Part shown: piece by piece, positions 19,776 through 31,816 of the stretch
Position numbering within the stretch: position 1 is the first letter of the stretch
How the letters are laid out: each line of letters begins with the position of its first letter
NCBI RefSeq assembly: GCF_900113445.1
Contig: NZ_FOPJ01000009.1
Coordinates: forward strand, 38,394 to 102,393
Length of the DNA: 64,000 nt
Reading direction: 5' to 3'
Origin: Corynebacterium spheniscorum
GTDB lineage: Bacteria; Actinomycetota; Actinomycetes; Mycobacteriales; Mycobacteriaceae
Notes under the pieces: generated by a model
Seen by the model: the letters and a program-made list of their open reading frames with translations, nothing else
The model's database searches: none
What the model was told of the DNA's origin: nothing
Made by a program: the position numbers and the translations under genes

Positions 19776-21854
19776 GTGGCTGATCCGACAAGCTATCGCC
19801 CCGCCTCTGGCAGCATTCCGACTGAGCCAGGGGTGTATAAGTTTCGGGATGCTGACCGCCGCGTCATTTATGTGGGCAAAGCCAAGAATCTGCGTGCGCG
19901 GTTATCTAATTATTTCCAGGATGTGACGCAATTACATCCACGTACCCGCCAAATGGTGTTTAATGCCAGCTCGGTGGAGTGGACTGTGGTGGCCAGCGAG
20001 GTGGAAGCCTTACAGCTGGAATATACCTGGATTAAGCGTTTTGATCCGCGATATAACGTCAAATACCGCGATGATAAAACCTACCCTGTACTGGCCTTAA
20101 GCGTGGGGGAGCATTTCCCGCGGGCCTTCTTTTATCGCGGGCCGCGACGCAAAGGCGTGCGCTATTTCGGGCCTTATTCCCATGCCTGGGCGGTACGCGA
20201 AACCCTGGATCTTCTCACCCGCGTCTTTCCTCTGCGCACCTGCACCAAGGGTGTTTTTAACCGCCAAGAGGCGTTAGGTCGGCCTTGTTTATTGGGATAT
20301 ATCGATAAGTGCGCGGCCCCCTGCGTGGGAAGAATTAGCGAAGCTGACTATCGCGAGATTGTCGATGGCTTCATTGGGTTTATGACCGGCCATACCGATC
20401 GCGTTACTCGCAGTATTGAAAAGGCCATGAATGAGGCCGCGGAGGATCTTGACTTCGAAAAGGCGGCGCGCCTGCGCGATGATTTAGGGGCGCTAAAGAA
20501 AATTATGGAGCAACAAACGGTGGTATTAGGTGATGGCACCGATGCCGATATTGTTGCCCTCGCCGCGGATGAATTAGAAGCCTCTATCCAGATTTTCCAT
20601 GTGCGCGCAGGCCGCGTGCATGGCCAACGCGGTTGGGTGGTGCCCCGCGCCGGCGATAACGCCCAAGATGGTGAGGAGGACCAAGACTCCCTTGCCCGCC
20701 TCTTGCAGGATTTCCTGGTGCAGTTCTATTCCGATGCTGCCGAGCGCGCCGCGTTAGAAGCCCAGGAAGACCAGGAGATTCGCCGCCGCGGGGTGGATAA
20801 GGAATCCCATGATGCCAGCTGGGAGGTGCAACCGAAGCGCGGGCAGGTGATCCCCGCACAGATTCTGGTGGAGCTTATGCCCGCGGACCCCGCGGATACC
20901 CAAACGCTTTTGGAGAAGCTGCGTGGCGGCACGAAGGTGGATCTGCGGGTGCCGCAGCGTGGTGATAAACGTGCGCTGATTGAAACGGTGCACCGCAATG
21001 CCCAAGAGGCTTTGCGCCAGCACAAACTCAAGCGCGTAGGGGATCTCACCGCACGCTCGGCGGCGCTACAGGATATCCAAGAGGCCCTCGGCATGGAGCA
21101 AGCCCCACTGCGCATTGAGTGCACGGATATTTCCCATATCCAGGGCACTGATGTGGTGGCTTCCCTGGTGGTGTTTGAAGATGGGCTGCCGCGGAAATCG
21201 GATTATCGGCGCTACCGCATTAAAGAAGCCGCCGGGGATGGCCGCTCCGATGATGTCGGCTCCATTAAGGAGGTCACCCGCCGCCGCTTCCTACGCCATA
21301 ACCAGGATAAACGCGCCGTTCCGGAAGCCGAGGAGTTCGATGGCTCCACCTTCAGCGATGAACGACCCAGCGCGGAAGTTGTCGAGGAAATGTCCACGGA
21401 CCCCACCCGGCGTTTTGCCTACCCGCCGCAGCTTTTCATTGTTGATGGTGGCGCACCCCAAGCCAATGCCGCCCAAGAAGTTCTTGATGAACTCGGTGTT
21501 AACGATGTGATGTTGGTGGGGCTGGCCAAACGCCTGGAGGAAATCTGGGTGCCAGGGGAGGAGGATCCGCTGATCCTGCCGCGTAACTCCGAGGCGCTCT
21601 ACCTGCTCCAACAGATCCGCGATGAGGCGCACCGCTTCGCCATTAGCTATCACCGCCAGCAGCGTTCTAAGCGCATGCGCATGAGCGAGCTGGATTCCAT
21701 CCCCGGGTTAGGGCAGGTGCGGCGCACGGAGTTGGTGAAGCACTTCGGGTCCGTCAAGAAGCTCAAAGAAGCCTCGGTGGAGGAGATTGCGCAGGTCCGC
21801 GGCTTCGGCCCAAAGCTGGCGGAGCAAATTTTCCAATCCCTGCACAAGTCCTAA
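19776..21854 (+). CDS. uvrC: excinuclease ABC subunit C
   Basis: Makes both incisions in nucleotide excision repair together with UvrB. The 692-residue protein has the N-terminal GIY-YIG nuclease ([20 protein letters not shown], near residues 18-40), the UvrB-binding UVR helix pair near residues 205-240 ([18 protein letters not shown]), the RNase H-like endonuclease domain ([13 protein letters not shown] near residue 445) and a C-terminal double helix-hairpin-helix ([20 protein letters not shown] and [13 protein letters not shown]). GTG 19776 is preceded by AGAAAGG. No LexA box is evident upstream by eye; a direct repeat GATTATT lies at about 19728-19747. Confidence 0.97.
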   Translation: MADPTSYRPASGSIPTEPGVYKFRDADRRVIYVGKAKNLRARLSNYFQDVTQLHPRTRQMVFNASSVEWTVVASEVEALQLEYTWIKRFDPRYNVKYRDDKTYPVLALSVGEHFPRAFFYRGPRRKGVRYFGPYSHAWAVRETLDLLTRVFPLRTCTKGVFNRQEALGRPCLLGYIDKCAAPCVGRISEADYREIVDGFIGFMTGHTDRVTRSIEKAMNEAAEDLDFEKAARLRDDLGALKKIMEQQTVVLGDGTDADIVALAADELEASIQIFHVRAGRVHGQRGWVVPRAGDNAQDGEEDQDSLARLLQDFLVQFYSDAAERAALEAQEDQEIRRRGVDKESHDASWEVQPKRGQVIPAQILVELMPADPADTQTLLEKLRGGTKVDLRVPQRGDKRALIETVHRNAQEALRQHKLKRVGDLTARSAALQDIQEALGMEQAPLRIECTDISHIQGTDVVASLVVFEDGLPRKSDYRRYRIKEAAGDGRSDDVGSIKEVTRRRFLRHNQDKRAVPEAEEFDGSTFSDERPSAEVVEEMSTDPTRRFAYPPQLFIVDGGAPQANAAQEVLDELGVNDVMLVGLAKRLEEIWVPGEEDPLILPRNSEALYLLQQIRDEAHRFAISYHRQQRSKRMRMSELDSIPGLGQVRRTELVKHFGSVKKLKEASVEEIAQVRGFGPKLAEQIFQSLHKS

Positions 21855-21899
21855 AAGATCTCGCCAAGAAACCTTGCCCGCCCAGGTAGGATGGTGGCC

Positions 21900-22826
21900 A
21901 TGACTGAGGGACACGCAGCCCAAGCACACACAACAACCACCAGCACCGGCGAACACCATGGCCTCATCGGCGCTTCCCCGGTGCTGTTGACGGGCATGTC
22001 CGGGGCGGGGCTTTCTACCGCCGCCCGCGTGCTGGAGGATAAAGGCTGGTACGTGGCCCACAACCTCCCACCACGCCTCATTGTGGATCTCATTCTTTTA
22101 TGCGCAGAGGAAGCCTCCCCCGTGCAGAAGGTGGCGGTAGTCACCGATGTGCGTTCCCGCATGTTCGAAGGCACCATGACGCAGGTGATTAGCGAATTGA
22201 AATCCCGCGGCATTGAGCCCACGGTGCTCTTTATGGAAGCCCGCGATGATGTGCTGATCAAACGCTTCGATAATGTTCGCCGCACGCACCCCCTGCAGGG
22301 CAAAGACACCCTCCAACAAGGCATCGAGCGCGAACGCCGGGTACTCTCCTGGATCAAAGAAGACGCCGATATTGTCATCGACACCTCCGAAATGAGTGTG
22401 CATGACCTACGCCGCTCCATTGAGTCCAGCTTCGACACCATGGCCAATGATCGCCAACACGTCACCGTGCAATCCTTCGGTTTCAAACACGGTGCCCCCC
22501 GCGACTCGGACCTGGTGGTGGATGTTCGCTTCCTCCCCAACCCCTATTGGGTACCTGAGCTGCGCGAATACCGCGGCATCGATAAGCCGGTCTCCGATTT
22601 CGTGCTCTCCCAAGAAGGCGCCAAACCCTTCATCGACAACTTCGTCGACATGTTCACCACCATGCGCGCCGGCTACCGCCACGAGGGCAAGAACTTCATC
22701 ACCATTTCGGTGGGGTGCACCGGCGGGCATCACCGCAGCGTTGCCGTCGCCGAGGAACTCGGCCGCCGCCTGCGTGAAGCCGAAGGTTTGGATGTCTCCG
22801 TCTTGCACCGCGATATCCGCCGCTAG
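21900..22826 (+). CDS. rapZ: RapZ-family nucleotide-binding protein
   Basis: Member of the YvcJ/RapZ family, GTP/ATP-binding adaptors that in E. coli regulate glmZ sRNA decay and in Bacillus affect competence; in actinobacteria it always lies before yvcK and whiA. The N-terminal P-loop reads [10 protein letters not shown], with Leu in place of the usual Lys. The C-terminal domain carries the invariant [16 protein letters not shown] near residue 280, and the centre has [18 protein letters not shown] chose ATG 21900, since GTAGG lies about ten bases upstream; ATG 21891 directly abuts that sequence. 308 residues, somewhat longer than E. coli RapZ because of a 25-residue polar N-terminus. Confidence 0.93.
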   Translation: MTEGHAAQAHTTTTSTGEHHGLIGASPVLLTGMSGAGLSTAARVLEDKGWYVAHNLPPRLIVDLILLCAEEASPVQKVAVVTDVRSRMFEGTMTQVISELKSRGIEPTVLFMEARDDVLIKRFDNVRRTHPLQGKDTLQQGIERERRVLSWIKEDADIVIDTSEMSVHDLRRSIESSFDTMANDRQHVTVQSFGFKHGAPRDSDLVVDVRFLPNPYWVPELREYRGIDKPVSDFVLSQEGAKPFIDNFVDMFTTMRAGYRHEGKNFITISVGCTGGHHRSVAVAEELGRRLREAEGLDVSVLHRDIRR

Positions 22827-22923
22827 GTTTTTGCTTTACCTCGAGTCCCGCCTCCCGCACCGCACGAGCCGTGGCTTAGCAGGCGCGGGGCGGGGCTTAG
22901 CCACACCACTTTCAGCCCGCACC

Positions 22924-22958
22924 GGAGTATGCGAGTACATAGAGCACTCCTGAAGGAG
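22924..22958 (+). promoter_or_regulatory. alternative pairings around the yvcK ribosome site
   Basis: ACTCC (22946-22950) can pair either with GGAGT upstream (22924-22928) or, as CTCC, with the GGAG of the ribosome site (22955-22958, TGAA loop). The first pairing leaves the ribosome site free, the second hides it. Just upstream, 22871-22904 holds a second inverted repeat (GTGGCTTAGC / GCTTAGCCAC, one mismatch). These are sequence facts; a regulatory role is guesswork. Confidence 0.35.
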
Positions 22959-22969
22959 GAACCTTCATT

Positions 22970-23959
22970 ATGAACCAAGATGAACCCCTCACACCTTGTG
23001 TTCATCGCATGACCTCCCTTGGTGGTGGCCATGGCCTCTACCAAACCCTGTTAGCCGCCCGCTATTGTTGCGAACCCCGCGGCGTTACCGCAGTGGTGAC
23101 CGTCGCCGATGATGGTGGTTCCTCCGGGCGGCTGCGCCGCGAACTCGGCCAACTCCCACCCGGTGACCTCCGCATGGCATTAAGCGCCCTAGCCGCCGAT
23201 GATGAAGAAGGCAGCCTCTGGGCACGCACCCTCCAACACCGCTTCGGCGGGCACGGCGCACTTGCCGGCCACGCGGTAGGTAACCTGCTGATCGCAGGGC
23301 TTTGCGATGTCCTCGGCAGCCCTCAAGCCGCCTTAGATATGGTCGCCAAACTCACCCGCAGCTATGGGCGAGTGATGCCGGTATGCACCGAACCTTTAGA
23401 TATTGAAGCCGATGTTGCCGGACTAGAACACGACCCCCGGCTCATGCGCCTGGTGCGCGGCCAAGTTGCGGTAGCCACCACACCCGGGCAAGTCCGCCGC
23501 GTGCGCGTAGTGCCGGAAAAACCCGCCGCGAACCCCGAGGTATTGCAGGCGCTGCGCGATGCCGACCTGATTACCCTCGGGCCGGGGTCCTGGTTCTCCA
23601 GTGTGATCCCGCACCTTTTGGTGCCCGAGGTCGTTGATGGCCTACGCCGCACCCATGCCCGCAAAGTCCTTGTACTGAACCTCTCCGCAGAACCCGGGGA
23701 AACCCAAGGCTTTTCCTCCGAACGGCATATCCACATGATCCGCCAACACGCCCCCAGCTTGGTGATCGATCACATCCTGGTGGATGCCAGCAGTCTGCCT
23801 TCAGTAAGCGAACGCGACTTTATTGAACGCGCCGCCGGGGGACTTGGTGCGAGGGTGACCTTCCGTGATATCTCGCAGGTCGATGAACATGGCCGGCCCG
23901 TGCCCATCCATGACCCCCGAAAGCTAGCCGATGCCCTGCGCGAGATCATGGCCTATTAG
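22970..23959 (+). CDS. yvcK: YvcK/CofD-like gluconeogenesis factor
   Basis: Cytoplasmic Rossmann-fold protein of the CofD-like family, needed in Bacillus and mycobacteria (CuvA) for growth on gluconeogenic carbon sources and for proper cell-wall synthesis, and known to bind UDP-sugars. The 329-residue protein has GGGHGLYQTL near residue 18, VTVADDGGSSGRLRRELGQLPPGDLR near residue 43 and LGPGSWFSSVIPHLLV near residue 203. AAGGAGGA nine bases before ATG 22970 is a very good ribosome site. Neighbour rapZ upstream and whiA downstream complete a trio conserved through Gram-positive bacteria. Confidence 0.95.
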   Translation: MNQDEPLTPCVHRMTSLGGGHGLYQTLLAARYCCEPRGVTAVVTVADDGGSSGRLRRELGQLPPGDLRMALSALAADDEEGSLWARTLQHRFGGHGALAGHAVGNLLIAGLCDVLGSPQAALDMVAKLTRSYGRVMPVCTEPLDIEADVAGLEHDPRLMRLVRGQVAVATTPGQVRRVRVVPEKPAANPEVLQALRDADLITLGPGSWFSSVIPHLLVPEVVDGLRRTHARKVLVLNLSAEPGETQGFSSERHIHMIRQHAPSLVIDHILVDASSLPSVSERDFIERAAGGLGARVTFRDISQVDEHGRPVPIHDPRKLADALREIMAY

Positions 23960-24015
23960 GATCAGATTCTCGCGCGCCAATAATTACCCCGCAGTAGAAA
24001 GGCAACCTCAGCACA

Positions 24016-24993
24016 GTGGGCTTAACCGACAAGGTCAACCAGGAACTCCTCCGGGTCAAAGTCACCCGGCCTTCCTCCCGCGCCGCCGAATTGGCCACCG
24101 TGCTGCGTTTTTGCTCTGAACTCAAAGTCCTCGGCACCTCGGAACTGGCAGTAGATATTGAACTCGGCGACTCCTTATTAGCCAACCGCATCACCACCGC
24201 CATTGATGAGCTCTATGAACTACCGCTGAAAACCCGCTCAGCCACCGGCACCGATAATCGCTATCACATCCACGTGCGCGAAGGCGCCCGCCAACTAGTT
24301 CGCCGCACCGGGTTGGTGACCCGCGCCGGCGCCCCGGTACGCGGTCTGCCGCCGCATGTAGTGGCTGGTTCCATCGCTGATGTGGAAGCCGCGCTGCGCG
24401 GTGCCTTCCTCGCGGTAGGAACACTGAGCGAACCTGGGCGCAGCAGCTCCCTAGAATTCATCTGCCCCTGCGAAGAAGCCGCCCTAGCAGTAGTGGGGCT
24501 ATGCCGTCGCCTCGGTATCGCCGCGAAAACCCGGGAAACCCGCGGGGCGGAAAGGGTAGTCATCCGCGAAGATGAAGCCATCGGAGCACTACTTACCCGC
24601 ATGGGTGCCCAACAGACGCGCCTGGAGTGGGAAGATAAGCGCACCCGCCGCGAGGTGCGCACACCAGCTAATCGCCTCGCCAACTTCGATGATGCGAACC
24701 TGCGGCGCTCCGCCCGCGCCGCGGTAGCTGCCGCCGCCCGAGTCGAACGCGCCATGGAGATCCTTGGCGAAGATGTTCCCGACCATTTGGCTGAGGCAGG
24801 GGAGTTGCGGGTACACCACCGCCAAGCCTCTCTAGAAGAACTCGGCCGCCTGGCTGATCCTCCGATGACCAAAGACGCAGTAGCCGGGCGGATCCGCCGG
24901 TTGCTGTCCATGGCTGATCGCCGCGCCGAAGAGCTGGGCGTTCCGGATACCACCAGTGCGGTGACCGATGAAGTTCTGGAGTCCGTGGAATAA
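24016..24993 (+). CDS. whiA: WhiA sporulation/cell-division transcription regulator
   Basis: DNA-binding protein with an N-terminal LAGLIDADG-homing-endonuclease-like fold that has lost nuclease activity and a C-terminal helix-turn-helix; in Streptomyces it acts with WhiB, and it is conserved in non-sporulating actinobacteria, where it affects division. In 325 residues I see [21 protein letters not shown] at the start, [20 protein letters not shown] in the middle, and [29 protein letters not shown] followed by RRLLSMAD in the HTH region. GTG 24016 has AGAAAGG upstream. It ends the rapZ-yvcK-whiA unit. Confidence 0.96.
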   Translation: MGLTDKVNQELLRVKVTRPSSRAAELATVLRFCSELKVLGTSELAVDIELGDSLLANRITTAIDELYELPLKTRSATGTDNRYHIHVREGARQLVRRTGLVTRAGAPVRGLPPHVVAGSIADVEAALRGAFLAVGTLSEPGRSSSLEFICPCEEAALAVVGLCRRLGIAAKTRETRGAERVVIREDEAIGALLTRMGAQQTRLEWEDKRTRREVRTPANRLANFDDANLRRSARAAVAAAARVERAMEILGEDVPDHLAEAGELRVHHRQASLEELGRLADPPMTKDAVAGRIRRLLSMADRRAEELGVPDTTSAVTDEVLESVE

Positions 24994-26398
<1,405 letters not shown>

Positions 26399-26648
26399 GC
26401 TCCTAACGCACCAAAGATATCCGGCCTCGTGGAGGGGGGATGATCTCGTCACAGAAGCCTCAGACTCCCTGAAGAGGCAGACGACGATTCCCACCCACTC
26501 TCCCCGCAGAGCCGGATTTTCTTATGCCGACATAACCCCGCTCGCCTGAGATACGCAGATATCCAGCGAGTTTCTCCGGTAGCATCGGCCACCGGGGCAA
26601 CTTAAGCCTGAAACACGCACCATTTTCTCCCCAAGGAGTAACCCAAAC
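26399..26648 (+). promoter_or_regulatory. gapA-pgk spacer
   Basis: A 250-base gap with no gene. ATCCGGC near 26419 and GCCGGAT-TTTCTT near 26512 could pair over a long distance with a T-rich tail behind, and GCCTC/GAGGC form a small hairpin inside, so partial termination between gapA and pgk is possible. AAGGAG at 26634-26639 is the pgk ribosome site. Confidence 0.3.
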
Positions 26649-27866
26649 ATGACCGTTAAGACCATCGATGACCTGCTCAAGGAAGGCGTCTCCGGACGTC
26701 ATATCCTCGTCCGCTCCGACTTCAACGTGCCGCTAGACGACAACGGCACCATCACCGACGCAGGCCGCATCGACGCCTCCTTGCCCACCCTGAAGGCCCT
26801 AACCGAAGCAGGCGCCAAGGTTATCGTCATGGCCCACCTGGGTCGCCCCAAGGGAGAGGTCAACCCGAAGTTCTCGCTCCAACCGGTTGCTGAAGCTCTC
26901 TCCGAGAAGCTCGGCCAATACGTTGCCCTCGCCGGCGATGTATCCGGTGAAGATGCCCACGAGCGCGCCAATGGCCTGACCGAAGGCGATGTGCTGCTGC
27001 TAGAAAACGTGCGCTTCGATCCCCGCGAAACCAGCAAGGATGATGCTAAGCGTGGCGAGTTCGCTGATGAACTAGCTGCCCTGGCTGCCGATGATGGCGC
27101 CTTCGTTTCCGATGGCTTCGGTGTGGTCCACCGCGCCCAAACTTCTGTTTATGACGTAGCCAAGCGCCTCCCTGCCTACGCCGGCTACCTGGTGAACAAG
27201 GAAGTTTCCGTACTGGATAAGGCCGCCAACAACCCGGAGCACCCCTATGTTGTGGTGCTCGGTGGTTCCAAGGTCTCCGATAAGCTCGGCGTGATCGAAG
27301 CGCTGGCCACAAAGGCCGACAAGCTGATCATCGGTGGCGGCATGTGCTACACCTTCCTGGCTGCCAAGGGCATCAACGTTCAGGAATCCCTGCTGCAGGA
27401 AGAAATGATCGACACCTGCAAGAAGCTGCTGGAAGACCACGGCGACCGCATTGTGCTGCCGGTGGACCTGATCGCTGCCGAGAAGTTCGACCGCGATGCT
27501 GAGAAGAAGACCGTGGAACTTGATGGCATCCCCGAAGGCTGGATGAGCCTGGATATCGGACCGAAGAGCGTCGAAGAGTTCGCCAAGGTGCTGGCCAGCG
27601 CCAAGACTATCTTCTGGAATGGCCCCATGGGCGTCTTCGAATTCGAGCGCTTTGCTGATGGCACCCGCGGTGTTGCCCAAGCCATCATCGACGCCACCCA
27701 AAACAATGGTGCCTTCTCGGTGGTCGGTGGCGGCGACTCCGCAGCCTCCGTGCGCACCCTCGGCCTGGATGAGGATGGTTTCTCCCATATCTCCACCGGC
27801 GGCGGCGCTTCCTTGGAGTTCCTCGAAGGCAAGACCCTGCCCGGCGTCGACGTCCTCAACGCCTAA
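26649..27866 (+). CDS. pgk: phosphoglycerate kinase
   Basis: Transfers phosphate from 1,3-bisphosphoglycerate to ADP. 405 residues with the N-terminal substrate motif [12 protein letters not shown] near residue 22, the basic patch [10 protein letters not shown] near residue 60, [12 protein letters not shown] near residue 118, [10 protein letters not shown] near residue 206 and the C-terminal nucleotide site [10 protein letters not shown] near residue 360. ATG 26649 has AAGGAG nine bases upstream. Codon bias is as strong as in gapA. Confidence 0.98.
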   Translation: MTVKTIDDLLKEGVSGRHILVRSDFNVPLDDNGTITDAGRIDASLPTLKALTEAGAKVIVMAHLGRPKGEVNPKFSLQPVAEALSEKLGQYVALAGDVSGEDAHERANGLTEGDVLLLENVRFDPRETSKDDAKRGEFADELAALAADDGAFVSDGFGVVHRAQTSVYDVAKRLPAYAGYLVNKEVSVLDKAANNPEHPYVVVLGGSKVSDKLGVIEALATKADKLIIGGGMCYTFLAAKGINVQESLLQEEMIDTCKKLLEDHGDRIVLPVDLIAAEKFDRDAEKKTVELDGIPEGWMSLDIGPKSVEEFAKVLASAKTIFWNGPMGVFEFERFADGTRGVAQAIIDATQNNGAFSVVGGGDSAASVRTLGLDEDGFSHISTGGGASLEFLEGKTLPGVDVLNA

Positions 27867-27933
27867 GTCGACAACCCACACCCTGCATTAGCTTTTCCCA
27901 GATTTATTTTCTCGCTTAAGGAGAACCACCCTC

Positions 27934-28713
27934 ATGGCACGTACCCCCTTGATTGCCGGTAACTGGAAGATGAACCTCGATCACCTCGAGGCTCTCCACA
28001 CCGTGCAAAAGCTCGCCTTCGCACTGCCGGAGGAGTACTACGAGAAGGTCGATGTTGCCCTCGCCGTGCCCTTCACCGATCTGCGCACCGTCCAAACCCT
28101 GGTAGAAGGCGACAAGCTGCAGATCACCTACGGTGCCCAGGATGTTTCCGCCCATGAATCCGGCGCCTACACCGGTGAAGTTTCCGCCAAGATGCTGGCC
28201 CGCCTGGGCTGCTCGTGGATTGTGGTGGGCCACTCCGAGCGCCGCGAGTACCACAATGAATCCGATGAGCTAGTCGCCGCGAAAGCCAAGATCGCCCTCG
28301 ACAATGGCATGACCCCCATTGTGTGCGTCGGCGAAGCCCTGGATATTCGCGAAGCCGGCAAGCATGTGGAAACCGTGGTGGAACAAACCCGCGCTTCGCT
28401 TGCTGGGCTTTCCGAAGAAGAAGTTGCGCGCTGCGTAATCGCCTATGAGCCGATCTGGGCGATTGGTACCGGCAAGGTTGCCTCCGCTGCTGATGCCCAA
28501 GAAGTATGCGGTGCTATCCGCACCCTGCTGAAGGACATGGTGGGGGAGAAGGCAGAAGAGATGCGCATCCTCTACGGCGGTTCCGTGAAGACCGACTCGG
28601 TGGCAGAGATTGTTGCCCAGGAAGACATTGACGGCGGCCTGGTCGGCGGTGCTTCCCTCGACGGTGAAGACTTCGCCAAGTTGGTTGCCAACGCTGCTGG
28701 CGGGCCTTTCTAG
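27934..28713 (+). CDS. tpiA: triosephosphate isomerase
   Basis: Interconverts dihydroxyacetone phosphate and glyceraldehyde 3-phosphate. The 259-residue TIM barrel shows AGNWKMN at residues 8-14, the catalytic His in [10 protein letters not shown] near residue 100 and the catalytic Glu in [10 protein letters not shown] near residue 172, and the phosphate loop in YGGSVK near residue 215. AAGGAG lies ten bases before ATG 27934. A long hairpin with T run follows. Confidence 0.98.
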   Translation: MARTPLIAGNWKMNLDHLEALHTVQKLAFALPEEYYEKVDVALAVPFTDLRTVQTLVEGDKLQITYGAQDVSAHESGAYTGEVSAKMLARLGCSWIVVGHSERREYHNESDELVAAKAKIALDNGMTPIVCVGEALDIREAGKHVETVVEQTRASLAGLSEEEVARCVIAYEPIWAIGTGKVASAADAQEVCGAIRTLLKDMVGEKAEEMRILYGGSVKTDSVAEIVAQEDIDGGLVGGASLDGEDFAKLVANAAGGPF

Positions 28714-28811
28714 TACCACCTGCACGCCCGCAGTCCGGACTGCCGCCGCGGGGAACGACGATCTCGAGTAAAGCAAAAATGAGAACGCCAACCCCGCGCC
28801 CAGCCTGATAG

Positions 28812-28876
28812 ACCCCCACGTTTTCGCGCGTGTAGATGAGAGGTAACTCCGAACACGTCATTAAACGTCGGGGGTT
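28812..28876 (+). terminator. large hairpin with T run after tpiA
   Basis: ACCCCCACGTTT at 28812-28823 pairs with AAACGTCGGGGGT at 28863-28875 (one unpaired base), with an inner CGTGT / ACACG stem (28829-28833, 28853-28857) and a T run just after. It lies about 100 bases after tpiA and 67 before ppc, so it can end the glycolytic transcript or attenuate entry into ppc. Confidence 0.7.
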
Positions 28877-28942
28877 TTATGATGTATCCACATAGCGCAC
28901 CACCACCAACCACAGCACATTTTTAAGAACAAGGACGGACTT

Positions 28943-31726
28943 ATGTCTCAGCCTCAAGCGGCGACGCAGCCAGAATCCAGGGTGCAGGAGGATATCCGCC
29001 ACCTCGGCCGCATCCTCGGCGACATTATTCGCGAACAAGAAGGCCAGGAAATTTTTGACCTGGTAGAAAACGCTCGGCGGGAGGCTTTCCGCATCGCCCG
29101 TGGCGAAGCCCAAATGTCCGACCTGGTGAATATGTTCCGCGATATTGATCCCGAAACCGCCATCTCGGTGATCCGCGCCTTTAGCCACTTCGCCCTGATG
29201 GCGAACCTCGCCGAAGACCTCCACGATGAGGAAGCCCGCATGCGCGCCTGGGAGGAAGAAGGGCACGCCCCGGATTCCACCCTGGAAGCAACCTGGCGCA
29301 AGCTAGAAGAAGCGCATGTGCGCAGCGAAGATGTCGCCCAGGTGATCTCGCGGGCCCTGGTTTCCCCAGTGTTGACCGCACACCCCACCGAGACGCGCCG
29401 CCGCACTGTTTTTGATGCGCAGAAGCATATTTCGCAGCTGATGGATCAGCGCCATACGCTGTTGGAAGCCGAACCGAATATCCGCACCCAAGCGCGTTTG
29501 GATGCGATTGATACCGATATTCGCCGCCGCATGACGGTGCTGTGGCAAACCGCTTTGATCCGCGTGAATCGCCCGCGGATTGAAGATGAGGTGGATGTGG
29601 GGCTGCGCTACTACAAGCTGAGCTTATTGCGGCAAATCCCGGCTCTTAACCGCGATGTCTTGGATCAACTGCGCAAACGCTATGGCGATGAGATCCCCGG
29701 GAATGTGGTGGTGCGTCCCGGTTCCTGGATTGGTGGCGACCATGATGGTAACCCCTATGTCACTGGTGCCACCTTGCACTATGCCACCAAGAAGGCCGCG
29801 CATACAGTGCTCAAGCACTATGCCACCCAGCTGCATGCCTTAGAGCGTGAACTTTCGCTATCGGATCGCATGACCGATGTGACAGTGGATCTGGTGAAGC
29901 TAGCGGCCAAGGGACATAACGATATTCCGGGGCGTGTTGATGAGCCTTATCGACGCGCTATCCATGGTGTGCGCGGCCGCATCCTGGCCACCATTGCTTC
30001 GCGGATTGATCCCGATGAGGTGGAAGGCGATTGGTATGAGGAGCACGAGCCTTATAGCAACCCGGATGAGTTTGCCGCTGACCTGGACATCGTTGATGCC
30101 AGCCTGCGGAAATCTCACGATGACATTATCGCTGACCACCGCCTGGCCGCACTGCGCTTCGCGGTAGCTAGCTTCGGCTTCAACCTCTATTCTTTGGATC
30201 TTCGCCAGAATTCGGAAAGCTTCGAAGATTGCCTGACCGAAGTTTTTGCTGCCGCCGGGGTAGTAGAGAACTACCGCGGTTTAAGCGAAGCGGAGAAGGT
30301 GGAGCTTTTGGTTGGAGAGCTGCGTTCCCCACGGCCGTTGATCCCCGAATATGCCCGCGATGGTTTTTCTGAAGCCACCGTGCGTGAGCTCGGGATTCTG
30401 CGTGCCGCAGCCAAAGCGGTGAAGAACTTCGGGCCACGAACCGTCCCGCATTGCATTATCTCGATGGCCTCCAGTGTCTCCGACATTCTGGAACCAATGA
30501 TTCTGCTGAAGGAACATGGCCTGATTAATGCTAACGGGGATAACCCGACCGGCACGGTGGATATCATCCCGCTCTTTGAAACCATTGATGACTTGGCCGC
30601 CGGCGCTGGGATTATACGTGAGCTCTGGGAGCTGCCCATCTACCGCGCGTACCTTAGCCAGCGCGGGGACACCCAAGAGATCATGCTGGGCTATTCGGAC
30701 TCCAATAAGGATGGCGGTTATTTTGCCGCCAATTGGGCGCTTTATGATGCCGAAATTAAGCTCTCGGAGCTGTGCAAGGAAGCCGGCGTGAATCTGCGTC
30801 TCTTCCATGGCCGCGGCGGCACCGTTGGCCGTGGCGGTGGACCTTCTTATGAAGCGATCCTGGCGCAGCCTAAGGGTGCGGTGAATGGTTCGGTACGTAT
30901 CACCGAGCAGGGCGAAATTATTTCCGCAAAGTACGGCACCCCGGAATCCGCGCGACGCAACCTGGAGGCTTTGGTGTCCGCCACTTTGGAGGCCAGCCTG
31001 CTGGATGTTGAAGGTCTTGAAGATCCGGCCCGCGCCCAGGACATTATGCGGGAAATCTCGCGGCTTTCGCAGGAGCGCTACACCAAGCTCACCCATGATG
31101 ATCCCGGGTTTATCCAATACTTCACCGAATCCACCCCGCTGGCGGAGATTGGTTCTTTGAATATTGGTTCGCGGCCTTCTTCCCGCAAGCAGACGGAGAG
31201 CATTTCGGATCTGCGGGCTATCCCGTGGGTGCTGGCATGGTCGCAATCCCGCGTAATGCTGCCGGGTTGGTTCGGTGTGGGTACTGCCTTGAAGTCTTTC
31301 ATCGAGCAGGATCCTGAGAAGCACCGCGCTGAGCTGCGTCACCTCTACCAAGAATGGCCCTTCTTCGCCTCGGTGATGTCGAATATGGCGCAGGTGATGA
31401 GTAAGGCGGAGATGAACCTGGCTGGCCAGTACTCCACCTTGGTGAGCGATCCGGAAGTGGGACAGCGGATTCATGCGCAGATTGCCGAAGAATTCGAGTT
31501 GACCCTGGAGATGTTCAAGGAAGTCACCGGCAGCGACCAGCTGCTGGCGGATAACCCGGAGTTGGCTCGTTCGGTGCGCGCGCGGTTCCCCTACCTGCTG
31601 CCGCTGAACATCATCCAGTTGGAAATGCTGCGCCGTTATCGTGCCGGCGATTCCCGTTCGTTGGTGCCTTCGGGTATCCGGCTGACCATGAATGGGTTGG
31701 CCACCGCGCTGCGTAACTCCGGTTAG
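28943..31726 (+). CDS. ppc: phosphoenolpyruvate carboxylase
   Basis: Anaplerotic enzyme making oxaloacetate from PEP and bicarbonate, central in amino acid producing corynebacteria. 927 residues, of normal length. The catalytic His lies in VLTAHPTETRRRT near residue 145; GYSDSNKDGGY near residue 588 and the glycine-rich loop FHGRGGTVGRGGGP near residue 622 are intact; the C-terminus ends with LRNSG, the usual NTG/NSG-type ending. ATG 28943 has AAGGA upstream. Its place between tpiA and secG is the standard corynebacterial order. Confidence 0.98.
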   Translation: MSQPQAATQPESRVQEDIRHLGRILGDIIREQEGQEIFDLVENARREAFRIARGEAQMSDLVNMFRDIDPETAISVIRAFSHFALMANLAEDLHDEEARMRAWEEEGHAPDSTLEATWRKLEEAHVRSEDVAQVISRALVSPVLTAHPTETRRRTVFDAQKHISQLMDQRHTLLEAEPNIRTQARLDAIDTDIRRRMTVLWQTALIRVNRPRIEDEVDVGLRYYKLSLLRQIPALNRDVLDQLRKRYGDEIPGNVVVRPGSWIGGDHDGNPYVTGATLHYATKKAAHTVLKHYATQLHALERELSLSDRMTDVTVDLVKLAAKGHNDIPGRVDEPYRRAIHGVRGRILATIASRIDPDEVEGDWYEEHEPYSNPDEFAADLDIVDASLRKSHDDIIADHRLAALRFAVASFGFNLYSLDLRQNSESFEDCLTEVFAAAGVVENYRGLSEAEKVELLVGELRSPRPLIPEYARDGFSEATVRELGILRAAAKAVKNFGPRTVPHCIISMASSVSDILEPMILLKEHGLINANGDNPTGTVDIIPLFETIDDLAAGAGIIRELWELPIYRAYLSQRGDTQEIMLGYSDSNKDGGYFAANWALYDAEIKLSELCKEAGVNLRLFHGRGGTVGRGGGPSYEAILAQPKGAVNGSVRITEQGEIISAKYGTPESARRNLEALVSATLEASLLDVEGLEDPARAQDIMREISRLSQERYTKLTHDDPGFIQYFTESTPLAEIGSLNIGSRPSSRKQTESISDLRAIPWVLAWSQSRVMLPGWFGVGTALKSFIEQDPEKHRAELRHLYQEWPFFASVMSNMAQVMSKAEMNLAGQYSTLVSDPEVGQRIHAQIAEEFELTLEMFKEVTGSDQLLADNPELARSVRARFPYLLPLNIIQLEMLRRYRAGDSRSLVPSGIRLTMNGLATALRNSG

Positions 31727-31733
31727 TGGCTTA

Positions 31734-31753
31734 GCTGCGTGTGCCTACGCAGC
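31734..31753 (+). other. short hairpin between ppc and secG
   Basis: Perfect 7-bp stem GCTGCGT / ACGCAGC with a GTGCCT loop, eight bases after the ppc stop. No T run, so it is at most a weak terminator or an mRNA end-protecting stem. Confidence 0.4.
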
Positions 31754-31816
31754 ATCGGCCACCCAGGTGGTGTAAAGTTAGACGAGTTAATCTAGCGACA
31801 ATCTCTAAGGAAATTC

